Source: an uncultured Collinsella sp.
Lineage (GTDB): Bacteria > Actinomycetota > Coriobacteriia > Coriobacteriales > Coriobacteriaceae
Length of the DNA stretch: 23,784 nt
Direction: 5' to 3'
Assembly: GCA_902468695.1 (NCBI GenBank)
Contig: CABQZS010000196.1
Coordinates: 1-23,784 of the forward strand
Both the position numbers and the translations under genes were made by a program. The notes beneath the pieces were generated by a model that saw only the letters and a list, made by a program, of their open reading frames with translations, made no database searches and was not told where the DNA came from. Shown here piece by piece: positions 15,410-22,412 of the stretch (positions within the stretch are counted from its first letter, which is position 1; each line of letters starts with the position of its first letter).

Positions 15410-17416
15410 ATGGCCGAGGAGCTCAAGAAGCAAGGCAGCGTTGATGACGCCGCTGCCGCGGGACTGGTCGAGGAAACGGCTGCCGCGTCGACCGAGCTGG
15501 ATGACGCCGCCAAGGCGGCGGCCGAGCGCGAGGCTCGCCGCCAAGCGCTCTATGAGGAAAACGAGCGTGCCGAGGACGAGCGCGCCCGCGCCGAGGCAGA
15601 GCGCATGCGCGATGTGGACGACGAGGACGAGGACGAGAAACCCCGTGATACCTGGGCGACGGTGCGCCGCCTGTGGAGCGAGGCTGCCGGCGACCATTGG
15701 CGCTTCTATATCGTGTTCGCGAGCATTGTGTTCTATGTCATCTTTAACACCGCCGCGCCGGCATATAGCGCCCGCGTGATCGATGAGCTGTGGGGCCACA
15801 TTCAGGTGGCGTTTGCCAACAACGCCACCTTCAGCATCGCCTGGGAGAACTGCGGCAGGACTATCTTCATCTACTTTTTGATTTGGACGGCCGCTGCCTC
15901 GTTCTATGCGCTCCAGAGCTTTTTGATGTCGAGCGTCGCTGAGCGTCTCAATCTGCGCCTGCGCAACCGCATCGCGCAAAAGCTCAACCGTCTGCCGCTC
16001 GCCTATTTTGACGCGCATCGTCCCGGCGAGGTCGTCAGCCGCGCGACCAACGACCTGGACAAGATGTCTGAGAGCATGCAGCGCGGATTGCTGCAGCTGC
16101 TCGTGTCGATCGGCACGGTTGTTGGTGCTGTGAGCGTGATGTTCGTGTTCAGCGTGCAGCTTACGCTCGTCTTTCTGTTCTTTACGGCACTGTCGCTGCT
16201 GGTGACGAAGGTCGTCTCGCGTCGCACACATGACGTGACCGGCGAGCGCCAGGAGTGGGTGTCCAAGATTACGAGTGCGGTCGAGGAAGGCTATTCGGGC
16301 CGTCTGGTGATTCGCGCGTTTAACCGCGAGCGTCAGAGCTCCGCTGAGGTGCACGAGGCCTCGGGCGAGCTGGCGCGCGTGAGCACCAAGGCCGACTTTA
16401 TGATCAACGCCGTCGGACCCGCGGTTCGCTTTATTGGTCGCCTGGCGCAGATCGTGATCGCGCTCGTGGGCTGCAGCATGCTGGTCGCCGGCCACATGAC
16501 CGTCGGCGTGTTCCAGGCGTTCTTCCAGTTTATCTACGAGGCGTCCGAACCCATGACGCAGCTGTCGTTCACTTTCAACTCGCTGCAGAGCGCGCTGGCG
16601 AGTGCGGAGCGCGTGTTCGACCTGCTCGATGAACCAGAGATGGAGGCCGATCCGCTGCCGGGCGAGGCCGCCAAGCTGCCGGGTCGCGTTGAGGGCCGCG
16701 TCTCCTTTGAGCATGTGCGCTTTGGTTATTCGCCCGACAAGCCGCTTATGCACGACGTGTCGTTTACCGCCGAGCCGGGCCAGAAGATTGCCGTGGTGGG
16801 AACCACGGGCGCAGGCAAGACGACGCTCATCAACCTGCTCATGCGCTTTTACGAGATTGACGGCGGGCGTATTACGCTCGACGGCGTGGATACGAGCCGC
16901 ATGGACCGCGGCGAGCTACGTCAGCAGTTTGGCATGGTGCTGCAAGACGCCTGGCTGTTCGACGGCACGATTGCCGAAAACATCGCCTACGGCTGCCCCG
17001 AGGCAACGCGCGACGAAATTGTGGCCGCCGCTCGTGCCGCGCAGGTCGACTTCTTTGTGCGCACCATGCCGCAGGGTTATGACACGCGGGTGGCCAACGA
17101 TGCCGAGAGCATCAGCCAGGGCCAGCGTCAGCTGCTGACCATCGCACGCGTGCTGCTCAACAACCCGGCGATTCTCATCCTGGACGAGGCGACCTCAAGC
17201 GTGGACACGCGTACCGAGCTTGCCATCGGCCGTGCCATGGATGCGCTTATGCGCGGGCGCACGAGCTTTGTGATCGCACACCGCCTGTCGACGATTGTGG
17301 ATGCCGACCTGATCTTGGTCATGGATCACGGCAACATTATCGAGCAGGGCACGCATAAGGAGCTGCTGGCTGCCGAGGGTGCCTACGCCGACCTCTATCT
17401 GAGCCAGTTCGCATAA
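15410..17416 (+). CDS. ABC exporter half-transporter, catalytic partner
   Basis: This 668-residue protein completes the heterodimer. An unusual N-terminal extension of about 80 residues is rich in Ala, Glu, Asp and Arg (EDERARAEAERMRDVDDEDEDE) and probably forms a charged cytoplasmic helix or coiled coil. The transmembrane domain follows, then an ATPase domain with Walker A GTTGAGKTT (from Gly464), Walker B ILDEATSS with Asp592-Glu593, and switch His624 (VIAHRLS). Its signature is SISQGQRQ rather than LSGGQ, which fits since this motif completes the partner's degenerate site. GGGAGGTGA ends 5 bases before ATG 15410; the gene starts one base after the previous stop, indicating coupling. Confidence 0.93.
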   Translation: MAEELKKQGSVDDAAAAGLVEETAAASTELDDAAKAAAEREARRQALYEENERAEDERARAEAERMRDVDDEDEDEKPRDTWATVRRLWSEAAGDHWRFYIVFASIVFYVIFNTAAPAYSARVIDELWGHIQVAFANNATFSIAWENCGRTIFIYFLIWTAAASFYALQSFLMSSVAERLNLRLRNRIAQKLNRLPLAYFDAHRPGEVVSRATNDLDKMSESMQRGLLQLLVSIGTVVGAVSVMFVFSVQLTLVFLFFTALSLLVTKVVSRRTHDVTGERQEWVSKITSAVEEGYSGRLVIRAFNRERQSSAEVHEASGELARVSTKADFMINAVGPAVRFIGRLAQIVIALVGCSMLVAGHMTVGVFQAFFQFIYEASEPMTQLSFTFNSLQSALASAERVFDLLDEPEMEADPLPGEAAKLPGRVEGRVSFEHVRFGYSPDKPLMHDVSFTAEPGQKIAVVGTTGAGKTTLINLLMRFYEIDGGRITLDGVDTSRMDRGELRQQFGMVLQDAWLFDGTIAENIAYGCPEATRDEIVAAARAAQVDFFVRTMPQGYDTRVANDAESISQGQRQLLTIARVLLNNPAILILDEATSSVDTRTELAIGRAMDALMRGRTSFVIAHRLSTIVDADLILVMDHGNIIEQGTHKELLAAEGAYADLYLSQFA

Positions 17417-17446
17417 TGTGACAAAGGGACAGTCCCACATGTCGCA
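17413..17446 (-). repeat. REP-like hairpin, copy F
   Basis: TGTGACA at 17417-17423 pairs with TGTCGCA at 17440-17446 (one wobble), enclosing AAGGGACAGTCCCACA, in which GGGAC/GTCCC form an inner stem. It overlaps the start of the terminator at 17444, so the two structures compete. Confidence 0.6.
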
Positions 17447-17504
17447 TCAACACAAGAAGGCGCGCCGGGGATGAATTCCCTGGCGCGCCTTCTTGTGTTG
17501 ATGC
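17444..17504. terminator. bidirectional terminator between ABC genes and cysE
   Basis: A perfect 23-bp stem (17444-17466 with 17482-17504) continues inward through a G-T wobble and GGG/CCC to a 7-base loop. The core is GAAGGCGCGCC/GGCGCGCCTTC. It lies between convergent genes. Confidence 0.88.
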
Positions 17505-17525
17505 GGGCTTGTGCCGTTCGCAGTC

Positions 17526-18230
17526 CTAGCGTTCGTCCGCGAGCTTGGCGACGAGGGCCTTGAGCTCGGCCACCTCTCGCTCGAGTTCCTTGACGCGGCG
17601 GGCATTCTCGGTGATGCCTTGACGGTTGAGCGCGGATTGCTCGGCGGCATCGTCGGGCATGTACTCGCGATGCTGCTTGGCATCGAAGCTCTCCTCGAAC
17701 ACGCGGCAGCCGTTGCGCTTGATGATGCGTCCCGGCACGCCAACAACGGTGCAGTTGTCGGGCACGTCCTTAACGACGACCGAGTTGCCGCCGATCTTGA
17801 CGTTGTTGCCGATGCGGATGTTGCCGAGCACCTTGGCGCCCGTGCCCACGGTGACGTTATTACCGAGCGTTGGGTGGCGTTTGCCGGTCTCGTTGCCGGT
17901 ACCGCCGAGTGTGACGCCCTGGTAGAGCACGCAGTTGTCGCCCACGACGGTGGTCTCGCCGATGACGACGCCCATGGCGTGGTCGATAAAGAAGTGCTTG
18001 CCGATCTGTGCGGCGGGATGAATCTCGACGCCGGTGATATGACGGGTGATTTGCGAGAGCACGCGGGCGAGCGAGCGATGTCCATGCTCCCACAGCCAGT
18101 GCTCGGGCACGTGGTTCCACTTGGCGTGCAGGCCAGGATAGGAAAGGAAGATGACCAGACCGTTTTGCGCGGCGGGGTCCTGCGCCTGGACGGTCTTGAT
18201 GTCCTCGCGGATGGTATTGATAAAGCTCAC
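17526..18230 (-). CDS. cysE: serine O-acetyltransferase
   Basis: This 234-residue enzyme transfers acetyl from acetyl-CoA to serine, giving O-acetylserine for cysteine synthesis. It is the short form lacking most of the N-terminal helical domain. LSYPGLHAKWNHVPEHWLW starts the helical part; the left-handed beta-helix of hexapeptide repeats spans about residues 70-185, with EIHPAAQIG, FIDHAMGVVIGETTVVGDN and the VTLGGTGNETGKRHP active-site loop. A Glu/Lys-rich coiled coil (ENARRVKELEREVAELKALVAKL) ends it. GTG 18230 is preferred over ATG 18257 because AAGGGAGG lies between them, well spaced for the GTG. A TATACT box on the minus strand at 18271-18276 probably marks the promoter. No cysK is adjacent. 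Confidence 0.93.
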   Translation of the reverse strand: MSFINTIREDIKTVQAQDPAAQNGLVIFLSYPGLHAKWNHVPEHWLWEHGHRSLARVLSQITRHITGVEIHPAAQIGKHFFIDHAMGVVIGETTVVGDNCVLYQGVTLGGTGNETGKRHPTLGNNVTVGTGAKVLGNIRIGNNVKIGGNSVVVKDVPDNCTVVGVPGRIIKRNGCRVFEESFDAKQHREYMPDDAAEQSALNRQGITENARRVKELEREVAELKALVAKLADER

Positions 18231-18400
18231 CGGCCGCCCTCCCTTAGCCCATGGCAATGCGATTCAATAAAGTATAGCGATTCGCTAGGGATTAGGAAGG
18301 ACAATCTTGGCAGCTTTGCACGACAGGTGTCAGTTATGCAAACTTGCTGGTAATGGAGTCATGCTTTTGTGGGGTTGCGCACGAGGGGGCGCCGCAACCG

Positions 18401-18406
18401 TATACT
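18401..18406 (+). promoter_or_regulatory. -10 box of the dedA-family gene
   Basis: TATACT lies 47 bases before the start codon. The best -35 candidate, TTGCGC at 18375-18380, is 20 bases away, so this promoter is only tentative. Confidence 0.4.
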
Positions 18407-18452
18407 GGTCAACTTGGACGTATCCGCGCCCACAACTGAGAGGTTTTACTTC

Positions 18453-19100
18453 ATGGGTTTCATCAATTTTATTGCCGAGCTGCTCAAGGATCCGCGTGCC
18501 GCGATCGCCAGCTGGATTGCTGCCGGCCCGCTTATGGCCTATGGCTGCGTGTTCCTGATTATCTTTATCGAGACGGGCGTGGTGTTCTTCCCGTTCCTTC
18601 CTGGCGATTCGCTACTGTTTGCCTCGGGTTTCTTTGCCCACAACGGTGGCTTTAACATCGTGGCCCTGCTGGCCGTCGCATGGGCTGCTGCCATCCTGGG
18701 CGACCAGTGCAACTTTATGATCGGTCACTTCTTTGGCAAAAAGATCATCGCTTCGGGTAAGGTCAAGGCCATGACGCCCGAGCGCATCAAAAAGTCCGAG
18801 GATTTCTTGGACAAGTGGGGTCACCTGGCCATCTTCCTGGGTCGCTTCTTCCCGTTTATCCGCACCTTTGTGCCCTTTATCGCCGGCATGGGCGGTATGC
18901 ACTGGCGCAATTTTGTCATCTTTAACGTGCTGGGCGGCATTACCTGGTCGACGCTCTTTACACTGCTGGGTTACTTCTTTGGCGGCATCCCCTTTGTGCA
19001 GGAGCACTTTGAGCTGCTGATCGTCGGCATCGTTGCCGTGTCGATCATCCCGACCGTGGTCGGTCTGGTTAAGGCTAAGCTGGGCAAAAAGAACGCGTAG
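18453..19100 (+). CDS. DedA-family membrane protein
   Basis: This 215-residue integral membrane protein belongs to the DedA/SNARE-associated family. Some members are now described as undecaprenyl-phosphate or phospholipid flippases, needed for envelope integrity. Hallmarks are FFPFLPGDSLLFASGFFA near the N-terminus and GRFFPFIRTFVPFIAGMGGMHWRNFVIFNVLGG in the middle, with the arginine and proline residues that form the re-entrant substrate site. Four to five hydrophobic segments are visible and the tail KAKLGKKNA is basic. ATG 18453 is preferred: TGAGAGG precedes it, while the upstream GTG at 18369 would precede the -10 box. Monocistronic, ending at a clear terminator. DedA subtype is not resolved. 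Confidence 0.88.
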   Translation: MGFINFIAELLKDPRAAIASWIAAGPLMAYGCVFLIIFIETGVVFFPFLPGDSLLFASGFFAHNGGFNIVALLAVAWAAAILGDQCNFMIGHFFGKKIIASGKVKAMTPERIKKSEDFLDKWGHLAIFLGRFFPFIRTFVPFIAGMGGMHWRNFVIFNVLGGITWSTLFTLLGYFFGGIPFVQEHFELLIVGIVAVSIIPTVVGLVKAKLGKKNA

Positions 19101-19128
19101 CTCGAGCCAGCGCGCAAACCGTGCAGTT

Positions 19129-19160
19129 GAGGCCCGTCACCGCTTACGGTGGCGGGCCTC
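19129..19160 (+). terminator. terminator of the dedA-family gene
   Basis: GAGGCCCGTCACCG (19129-19142) pairs with CGGTGGCGGGCCTC (19147-19160), one wobble, tetraloop CTTA, followed by TTCAGCTT. Confidence 0.8.
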
Positions 19161-19184
19161 TTCAGCTTCGGTCAAATGAAAATA

Positions 19185-19236
19185 CTTTACTTAGTTAAAG
19201 AAAAGCGTTTTATCAGACGCGTACGGGGAGTACAAT
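19185..19236 (+). promoter_or_regulatory. ilvE promoter region
   Basis: A TACAAT -10 box lies at 19231-19236. An imperfect palindrome CTTTACTTAGTTAAAG lies at 19185-19200, where an upstream-binding regulator could act. The -35 box is poor (TTTTAT-like). Distance to the ilvE start is about 150 bases, leaving a long leader. Confidence 0.45.
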
Positions 19237-19389
19237 CTCGTGCATGCGAATCGACGTGCCATCGGCTTTGATGCTGTTCGCGTGTCCCGTCCGGCTCTAC
19301 GCTCCGGGCGTGCGACGTTGCGACGCGGCCGGCCTCGGTCCTTGCGTGCGGGTTCGCGAGTATGCAACTGTGTATGTAAGGAGCGACAT

Positions 19390-20442
19390 ATGACTGTCGA
19401 GAAGAAGGATATCGATTGGGGTAGCCTCGGCTTTGGCTACATGAAGACCGATTACAGCTACGAGGCTCATTGGAAGGACGGCGAGTGGGACGAGGGCGGC
19501 CTGACCACTGACCACACCCTGCATGTCTCCGAGTGCGGCGGTATCTTCCATTACTGCCAGGAGGTCTTTGAGGGCCTGAAGGCCTACACCGCCGAGGACG
19601 GCAGCATCGTCTGCTTCCGTCCCGACATGAACGCCGAGCGCATGTATAACTCTGCCCAGCGCCTCGAGATGCCCCCGTTCCCCAAGGACAAGTTTGTTGA
19701 GGCCGTCAAGCAAGTCGTTTCTGTCAACGCCGCTTGGGTTCCGCCCTTTGGCTCCGGCGCGACCCTGTACGTGCGTCCGTTTATTATCGGCTCCGGTGAC
19801 GTGATTGGCGTGGCTCCCGCTCCTGAGTACACGTTCCGCATTCTCGTGACTCCGGTCGGTCCGTACTTTAAGGGCGGCCTTAAGCCCGTCAAGCTGCGCG
19901 TTTCCGAGTATGACCGTGCCGCACCGCACGGCACCGGCAACATCAAGGCCGGCCTGAACTACGCCATGTCCCTTAAGCCCACGATGGAGGCCCATCGCGA
20001 GGGCTATGCCGAGAACCTGTATCTCGACTCCGAGTCCCGCACCTATGTCGAGGAGACCGGCGGCGCCAACGTCCTGTTCGTGAAGGAGGACGGCACGCTC
20101 GTCGTTCCGCAGTCGCACACCGACTCCATCCTGCCCTCCATCACCCGTCGTTCGCTCGTTCAGGTTGCTCAGGACCTGGGTATGACCGTCGATCAGCGTC
20201 CCGTCGAGTGGGCCGAGGTCAAGGCCGGCACCTTTGTGGAGTGCGGCCTGTGCGGCACCGCTGCCGTCATCTCCCCGGTTGGCGAGATCGACAACAAGGT
20301 CTATGGCGCCGATGAGACCGTGACCTTCCCGGCTGGCTACACCGAGATCGGCCCCGTGATGAAGAAGCTCCGCGAGACTCTGACTGGTATCCAGTCCGGT
20401 GCTGTCGAGGACAAGCACAACTGGGTTTACACCGTCGCGTAA
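19390..20442 (+). CDS. ilvE: branched-chain amino acid aminotransferase
   Basis: This 350-residue PLP enzyme interconverts leucine, isoleucine and valine with their 2-oxo acids, using glutamate/2-oxoglutarate. It is of the longer type (about 350 residues, related to eukaryotic BCAT). HYCQEVFEGLKAY is the conserved entry motif, YVRPFIIGSG follows, and Lys186 in GTGNIKAGLNYA is the PLP-binding lysine. EETGGANVLFV and the switch FVECGLCGTAAVISPVG complete the set. AGGAG 5 bases before ATG 19390 fixes the start, although the frame is open to a GTG at 19240. An overlapping 49-codon frame ends on the ilvE ATG (see findings). Monocistronic with strong downstream hairpins. Confidence 0.96.
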   Translation: MTVEKKDIDWGSLGFGYMKTDYSYEAHWKDGEWDEGGLTTDHTLHVSECGGIFHYCQEVFEGLKAYTAEDGSIVCFRPDMNAERMYNSAQRLEMPPFPKDKFVEAVKQVVSVNAAWVPPFGSGATLYVRPFIIGSGDVIGVAPAPEYTFRILVTPVGPYFKGGLKPVKLRVSEYDRAAPHGTGNIKAGLNYAMSLKPTMEAHREGYAENLYLDSESRTYVEETGGANVLFVKEDGTLVVPQSHTDSILPSITRRSLVQVAQDLGMTVDQRPVEWAEVKAGTFVECGLCGTAAVISPVGEIDNKVYGADETVTFPAGYTEIGPVMKKLRETLTGIQSGAVEDKHNWVYTVA

Positions 20443-20471
20443 GCTGTCTTAGCTGTCCGGCCCGAGGGCGA

Positions 20472-20570
20472 CCTTCCTTTCCGGTGCGTCCTCGGACATG
20501 AAAGAACCCCCGCTGCGCACTACGTGCGGCGGGGGTTCTTTCGTCCTGGGGAGTGCGCCGGAAAGGAAGG
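20472..20570. terminator. ilvE terminator nested inside an outer inverted repeat
   Basis: The inner hairpin pairs GAAAGAACCCCCGC (20500-20513) with GCGGGGGTTCTTTC (20529-20542), then a 2-base bulge and CGCAC-TAC-GTGCG at the tip. Outside it, CCTTCCTTTCCGG (20472-20484) pairs perfectly with CCGGAAAGGAAGG (20558-20570). The inner stem provides T-runs in both directions. Confidence 0.75.
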
Positions 20571-20846
20571 CCGCGCTTTTGTTTTGGTTCGCGCCATGTG
20601 GGGGGGGGGGCGACGTGCATTTTTGCGAGTATTCTGCAATCGAAGGCCCCTGCATACCGACCTCGGGCAAAAAATCGGGATTTCTCGATGTTTTCTACGA
20701 ATGATGGGCGGGGTTATGGGCTGGCAGCGTTTGATTTGCAGGGATATTCGCGGTCTTTGGCATTTATCGTGGCGCCCGAAGCTCTTGGTTATGTTGAATA
20801 CTCCTGAAAATGCACGGCGCTTAGAGGGGGACCTTCGCGAAAAAGG

Positions 20847-20885
20847 AAACCGCCCCGTCGAAGTATGCATTCGACGGGGCGGTTT
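20847..20885. terminator. lemA terminator
   Basis: AAACCGCCCCGTCGAA (20847-20862) pairs perfectly with TTCGACGGGGCGGTTT (20870-20885), 7-base loop. On the minus strand it follows lemA by 36 bases and is followed by CCTTTTTC. Confidence 0.88.
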
Positions 20886-20921
20886 ATACATTTGGCCGAT
20901 TAAGGATGCGCTGTCAAACTA

Positions 20922-21473
20922 CTAGAACTTGACGGTCGGGGCCTGGCGGGCTGCTTCGGCGGCCTCGAAGCCCTGGCGCTCCTTAAACTGGAAGATGCCG
21001 GCAAAGATGACAGCCGGGAACGTCTGAATGGCGTTGTTGTAGCTGAGTACGCAGTCGTTGTAGCTCTGGCGTGCATAGCTAATCTTGTTCTCGGTATCCT
21101 CGAGCGATGCCTGCAGCTGCGTAAAGTTGGTGTTTGCCTTAAGATCGGGATAGGCCTCGGCTACGGCGAAGAGCTGGCGCAGCGCACCGGTCAGCACGTT
21201 GTCGGCTTCCATCTTGGCCTCGGGCGTGGTGGCCTTGACGGCGGTGTTACGCGCGCTGATCACGGCGGAGAGCGTCTCCTGCTCGTGCTTGGCGTAGCCC
21301 TTGACGGTCTCGACCAGGTTGGGGATCAGGTCGTTGCGGCGCTGCAGCTGTGTATCGATGTTCTGCCAGGCGTTATCGATGCGGTTACGCTTGGTGACCA
21401 TGTTGTTGTAGATGCCGGCGATGGCGCAGACAATCACAATGACAACAACGATGCCGATGATGACGGTAATCAT
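20922..21473 (-). CDS. LemA-family protein
   Basis: This 184-residue protein belongs to the LemA family (PF04011), membrane-anchored proteins with an N-terminal transmembrane helix and a helical-bundle domain, of poorly defined function. Residues 2-22 (ITVIIGIVVVIVIVCAIAGIY) are the single hydrophobic helix. NRIDNAWQNIDTQLQRRNDLIPNLVETVKGYAKHE is the diagnostic motif, and SYNDCVLSYNNAIQTFPAVIFAGIFQFKE the conserved C-terminal one. CGGAGA before ATG 21473 fixes the start; the frame is open further upstream without a binding site. It stands alone here, without the TPM-domain (YgcG-like) gene that often accompanies LemA. Confidence 0.92.
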   Translation of the reverse strand: MITVIIGIVVVIVIVCAIAGIYNNMVTKRNRIDNAWQNIDTQLQRRNDLIPNLVETVKGYAKHEQETLSAVISARNTAVKATTPEAKMEADNVLTGALRQLFAVAEAYPDLKANTNFTQLQASLEDTENKISYARQSYNDCVLSYNNAIQTFPAVIFAGIFQFKERQGFEAAEAARQAPTVKF

Positions 21474-21672
21474 GATGTCTCCGTTTCGAATGGCCGCGGC
21501 GGCATGCGCCAGCTGCCGTTGGTATAACGCTACTAGTATACCCGCAACGTTTTGCCGTGCCGAACTTTCCGGCAAGCGTTATGTTTTCGGCGGGGTCGGC
21601 ACCGGGGCAAAGTGCGCGAGGTACAGGTGTAAGATATGCGACAGATTGACGAGTGTTGTCTTTGCCCTGAGG

Positions 21673-22269
21673 ATGGCGATACCAGTGGACCTTCGCATTA
21701 AGAAAACCTACCGTGCCCTGTTCGATGCCTTCACCGAGCTTCTCGAGGAGCATCGTTTTGAGGACCTGACGGTTGCCATGCTGTGCGACCGCGCCATGAT
21801 TCGCCGCACGACGTTCTACAAGCACTTTCGCGACAAGAACGATTACTTTGCCTTTTATATCGATGAGCTCATGTCGGGCTTGCCGCAAAAACAGCCCGAT
21901 GAGGCCGGCGCGGTATCTGCCGAGGACGTGCGCGCGCTTCGACACGCGATTTTGGACGATGCCATGGATTTGATTCTGACGCACGAGCGGCTCATGGATA
22001 ACATTTTGGCAAGCAGCATGTCGGGCATGTTGACCAACGTTATTTGCGACCGCATTGCGCGTTCCGTCCGCGAGCGTGTGATGAACGTGCTTGCCGAGGA
22101 TGCCCTGGCCCCCGTGTCACTCGAGACGACGTCTGAGTTTGTCGCCGGCGGTATTATTCGACTTTTCACGATATGGTGGGAATCGGGCCACGATCTGGAG
22201 CGTCGACCTGAGATAGCCGACGTGGTCGATGCACTGTTTGAGCGGACCATGACGCCGGTGAATCACTAA
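21673..22269 (+). CDS. TetR/AcrR-family transcriptional regulator
   Basis: This protein of about 198 residues has a TetR-type N-terminal helix-turn-helix: RALFDAFTELLEEHRFEDLTVAMLCDRAMIRRTTFYKHFRDKNDYFAFYIDEL, about residues 14-66. The C-terminal part, ending in GGIIRLFTIWWESGHDLERRPEIADVVDALFER, resembles the ligand domain of the short Firmicutes-type TetR proteins. The start is uncertain: ATG 21673 has its only GAGG directly against it, while a GTG at 21685 would be better spaced from GAGGAT, giving 194 residues. TAAGAT near 21631 may be the -10 box. No obvious target is adjacent; it is divergent from lemA with 200 bases between, so lemA is one candidate. Confidence 0.85.
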   Translation: MAIPVDLRIKKTYRALFDAFTELLEEHRFEDLTVAMLCDRAMIRRTTFYKHFRDKNDYFAFYIDELMSGLPQKQPDEAGAVSAEDVRALRHAILDDAMDLILTHERLMDNILASSMSGMLTNVICDRIARSVRERVMNVLAEDALAPVSLETTSEFVAGGIIRLFTIWWESGHDLERRPEIADVVDALFERTMTPVNH

Positions 22270-22271
22270 AG

Positions 22272-22361
22272 TGGCGGAGAGAGGGGGATTCGAACCCCCG
22301 GAACGCTCTCGCGCTCAACGGTTTTCAAGACCGCCGCATTCAACCGCTCTGCCATCTCTCC
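22272..22361 (-). tRNA. tRNA-Ser (anticodon TGA)
   Basis: The minus strand folds as a class II tRNA with a long variable arm: acceptor GGAGAGA/TCTCTCC, D arm with TGGCAGAGCGGTTGAATGCG, anticodon loop CTTGAAA with TGA at 22325-22327, variable arm around GAGCGCGAGAGCG, and T arm GGGGGTTCGAATCCCCC. Discriminator is G and CCA is encoded at 22272-22274. It reads UCN serine codons. Confidence 0.97.
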
Positions 22362-22412
22362 GTGAGTCGTAATGATAGCATCGTTTTGAATCTGCAACAG
22401 GGAAGGCGAACG

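Larger units (their letters stand above)
20443..20921. other. intergenic region with nested hairpins and a poly-G tract
   Basis: These 479 bases between convergent ilvE and lemA hold no convincing gene; short frames in several phases have no recognisable protein character. They contain the ilvE terminator with flanking inverted arms (20472-20570), a run of eleven G (20600-20610), about 230 bases of unassigned sequence with lower G+C, and the lemA terminator (20847-20885). The unassigned part could be a decayed gene or dispersed intergenic repeat. Confidence 0.6.

Noticed and set aside
15347..16753. 468-codon minus-strand frame opposite the second ABC gene
   Set aside because: Shadow of an unmistakable ABC transporter; low-complexity His/Arg-rich translation.
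19237..19389. T-box or branched-chain attenuator upstream of ilvE
   Set aside because: No T-box consensus, no run of Leu/Ile/Val codons and no terminator with T-tract in the leader.
19240..19389. 50-codon N-terminal extension of IlvE from GTG 19240
   Set aside because: The GTG is only 3 bases past the -10 box, the extension is Arg-rich and unlike BCAT proteins, and ATG 19390 has a proper AGGAG.
20524..20925. 133-codon plus-strand frame across the poly-G tract
   Set aside because: No ribosome binding site, runs through the ilvE and lemA terminator stems, Arg-rich translation without family resemblance.
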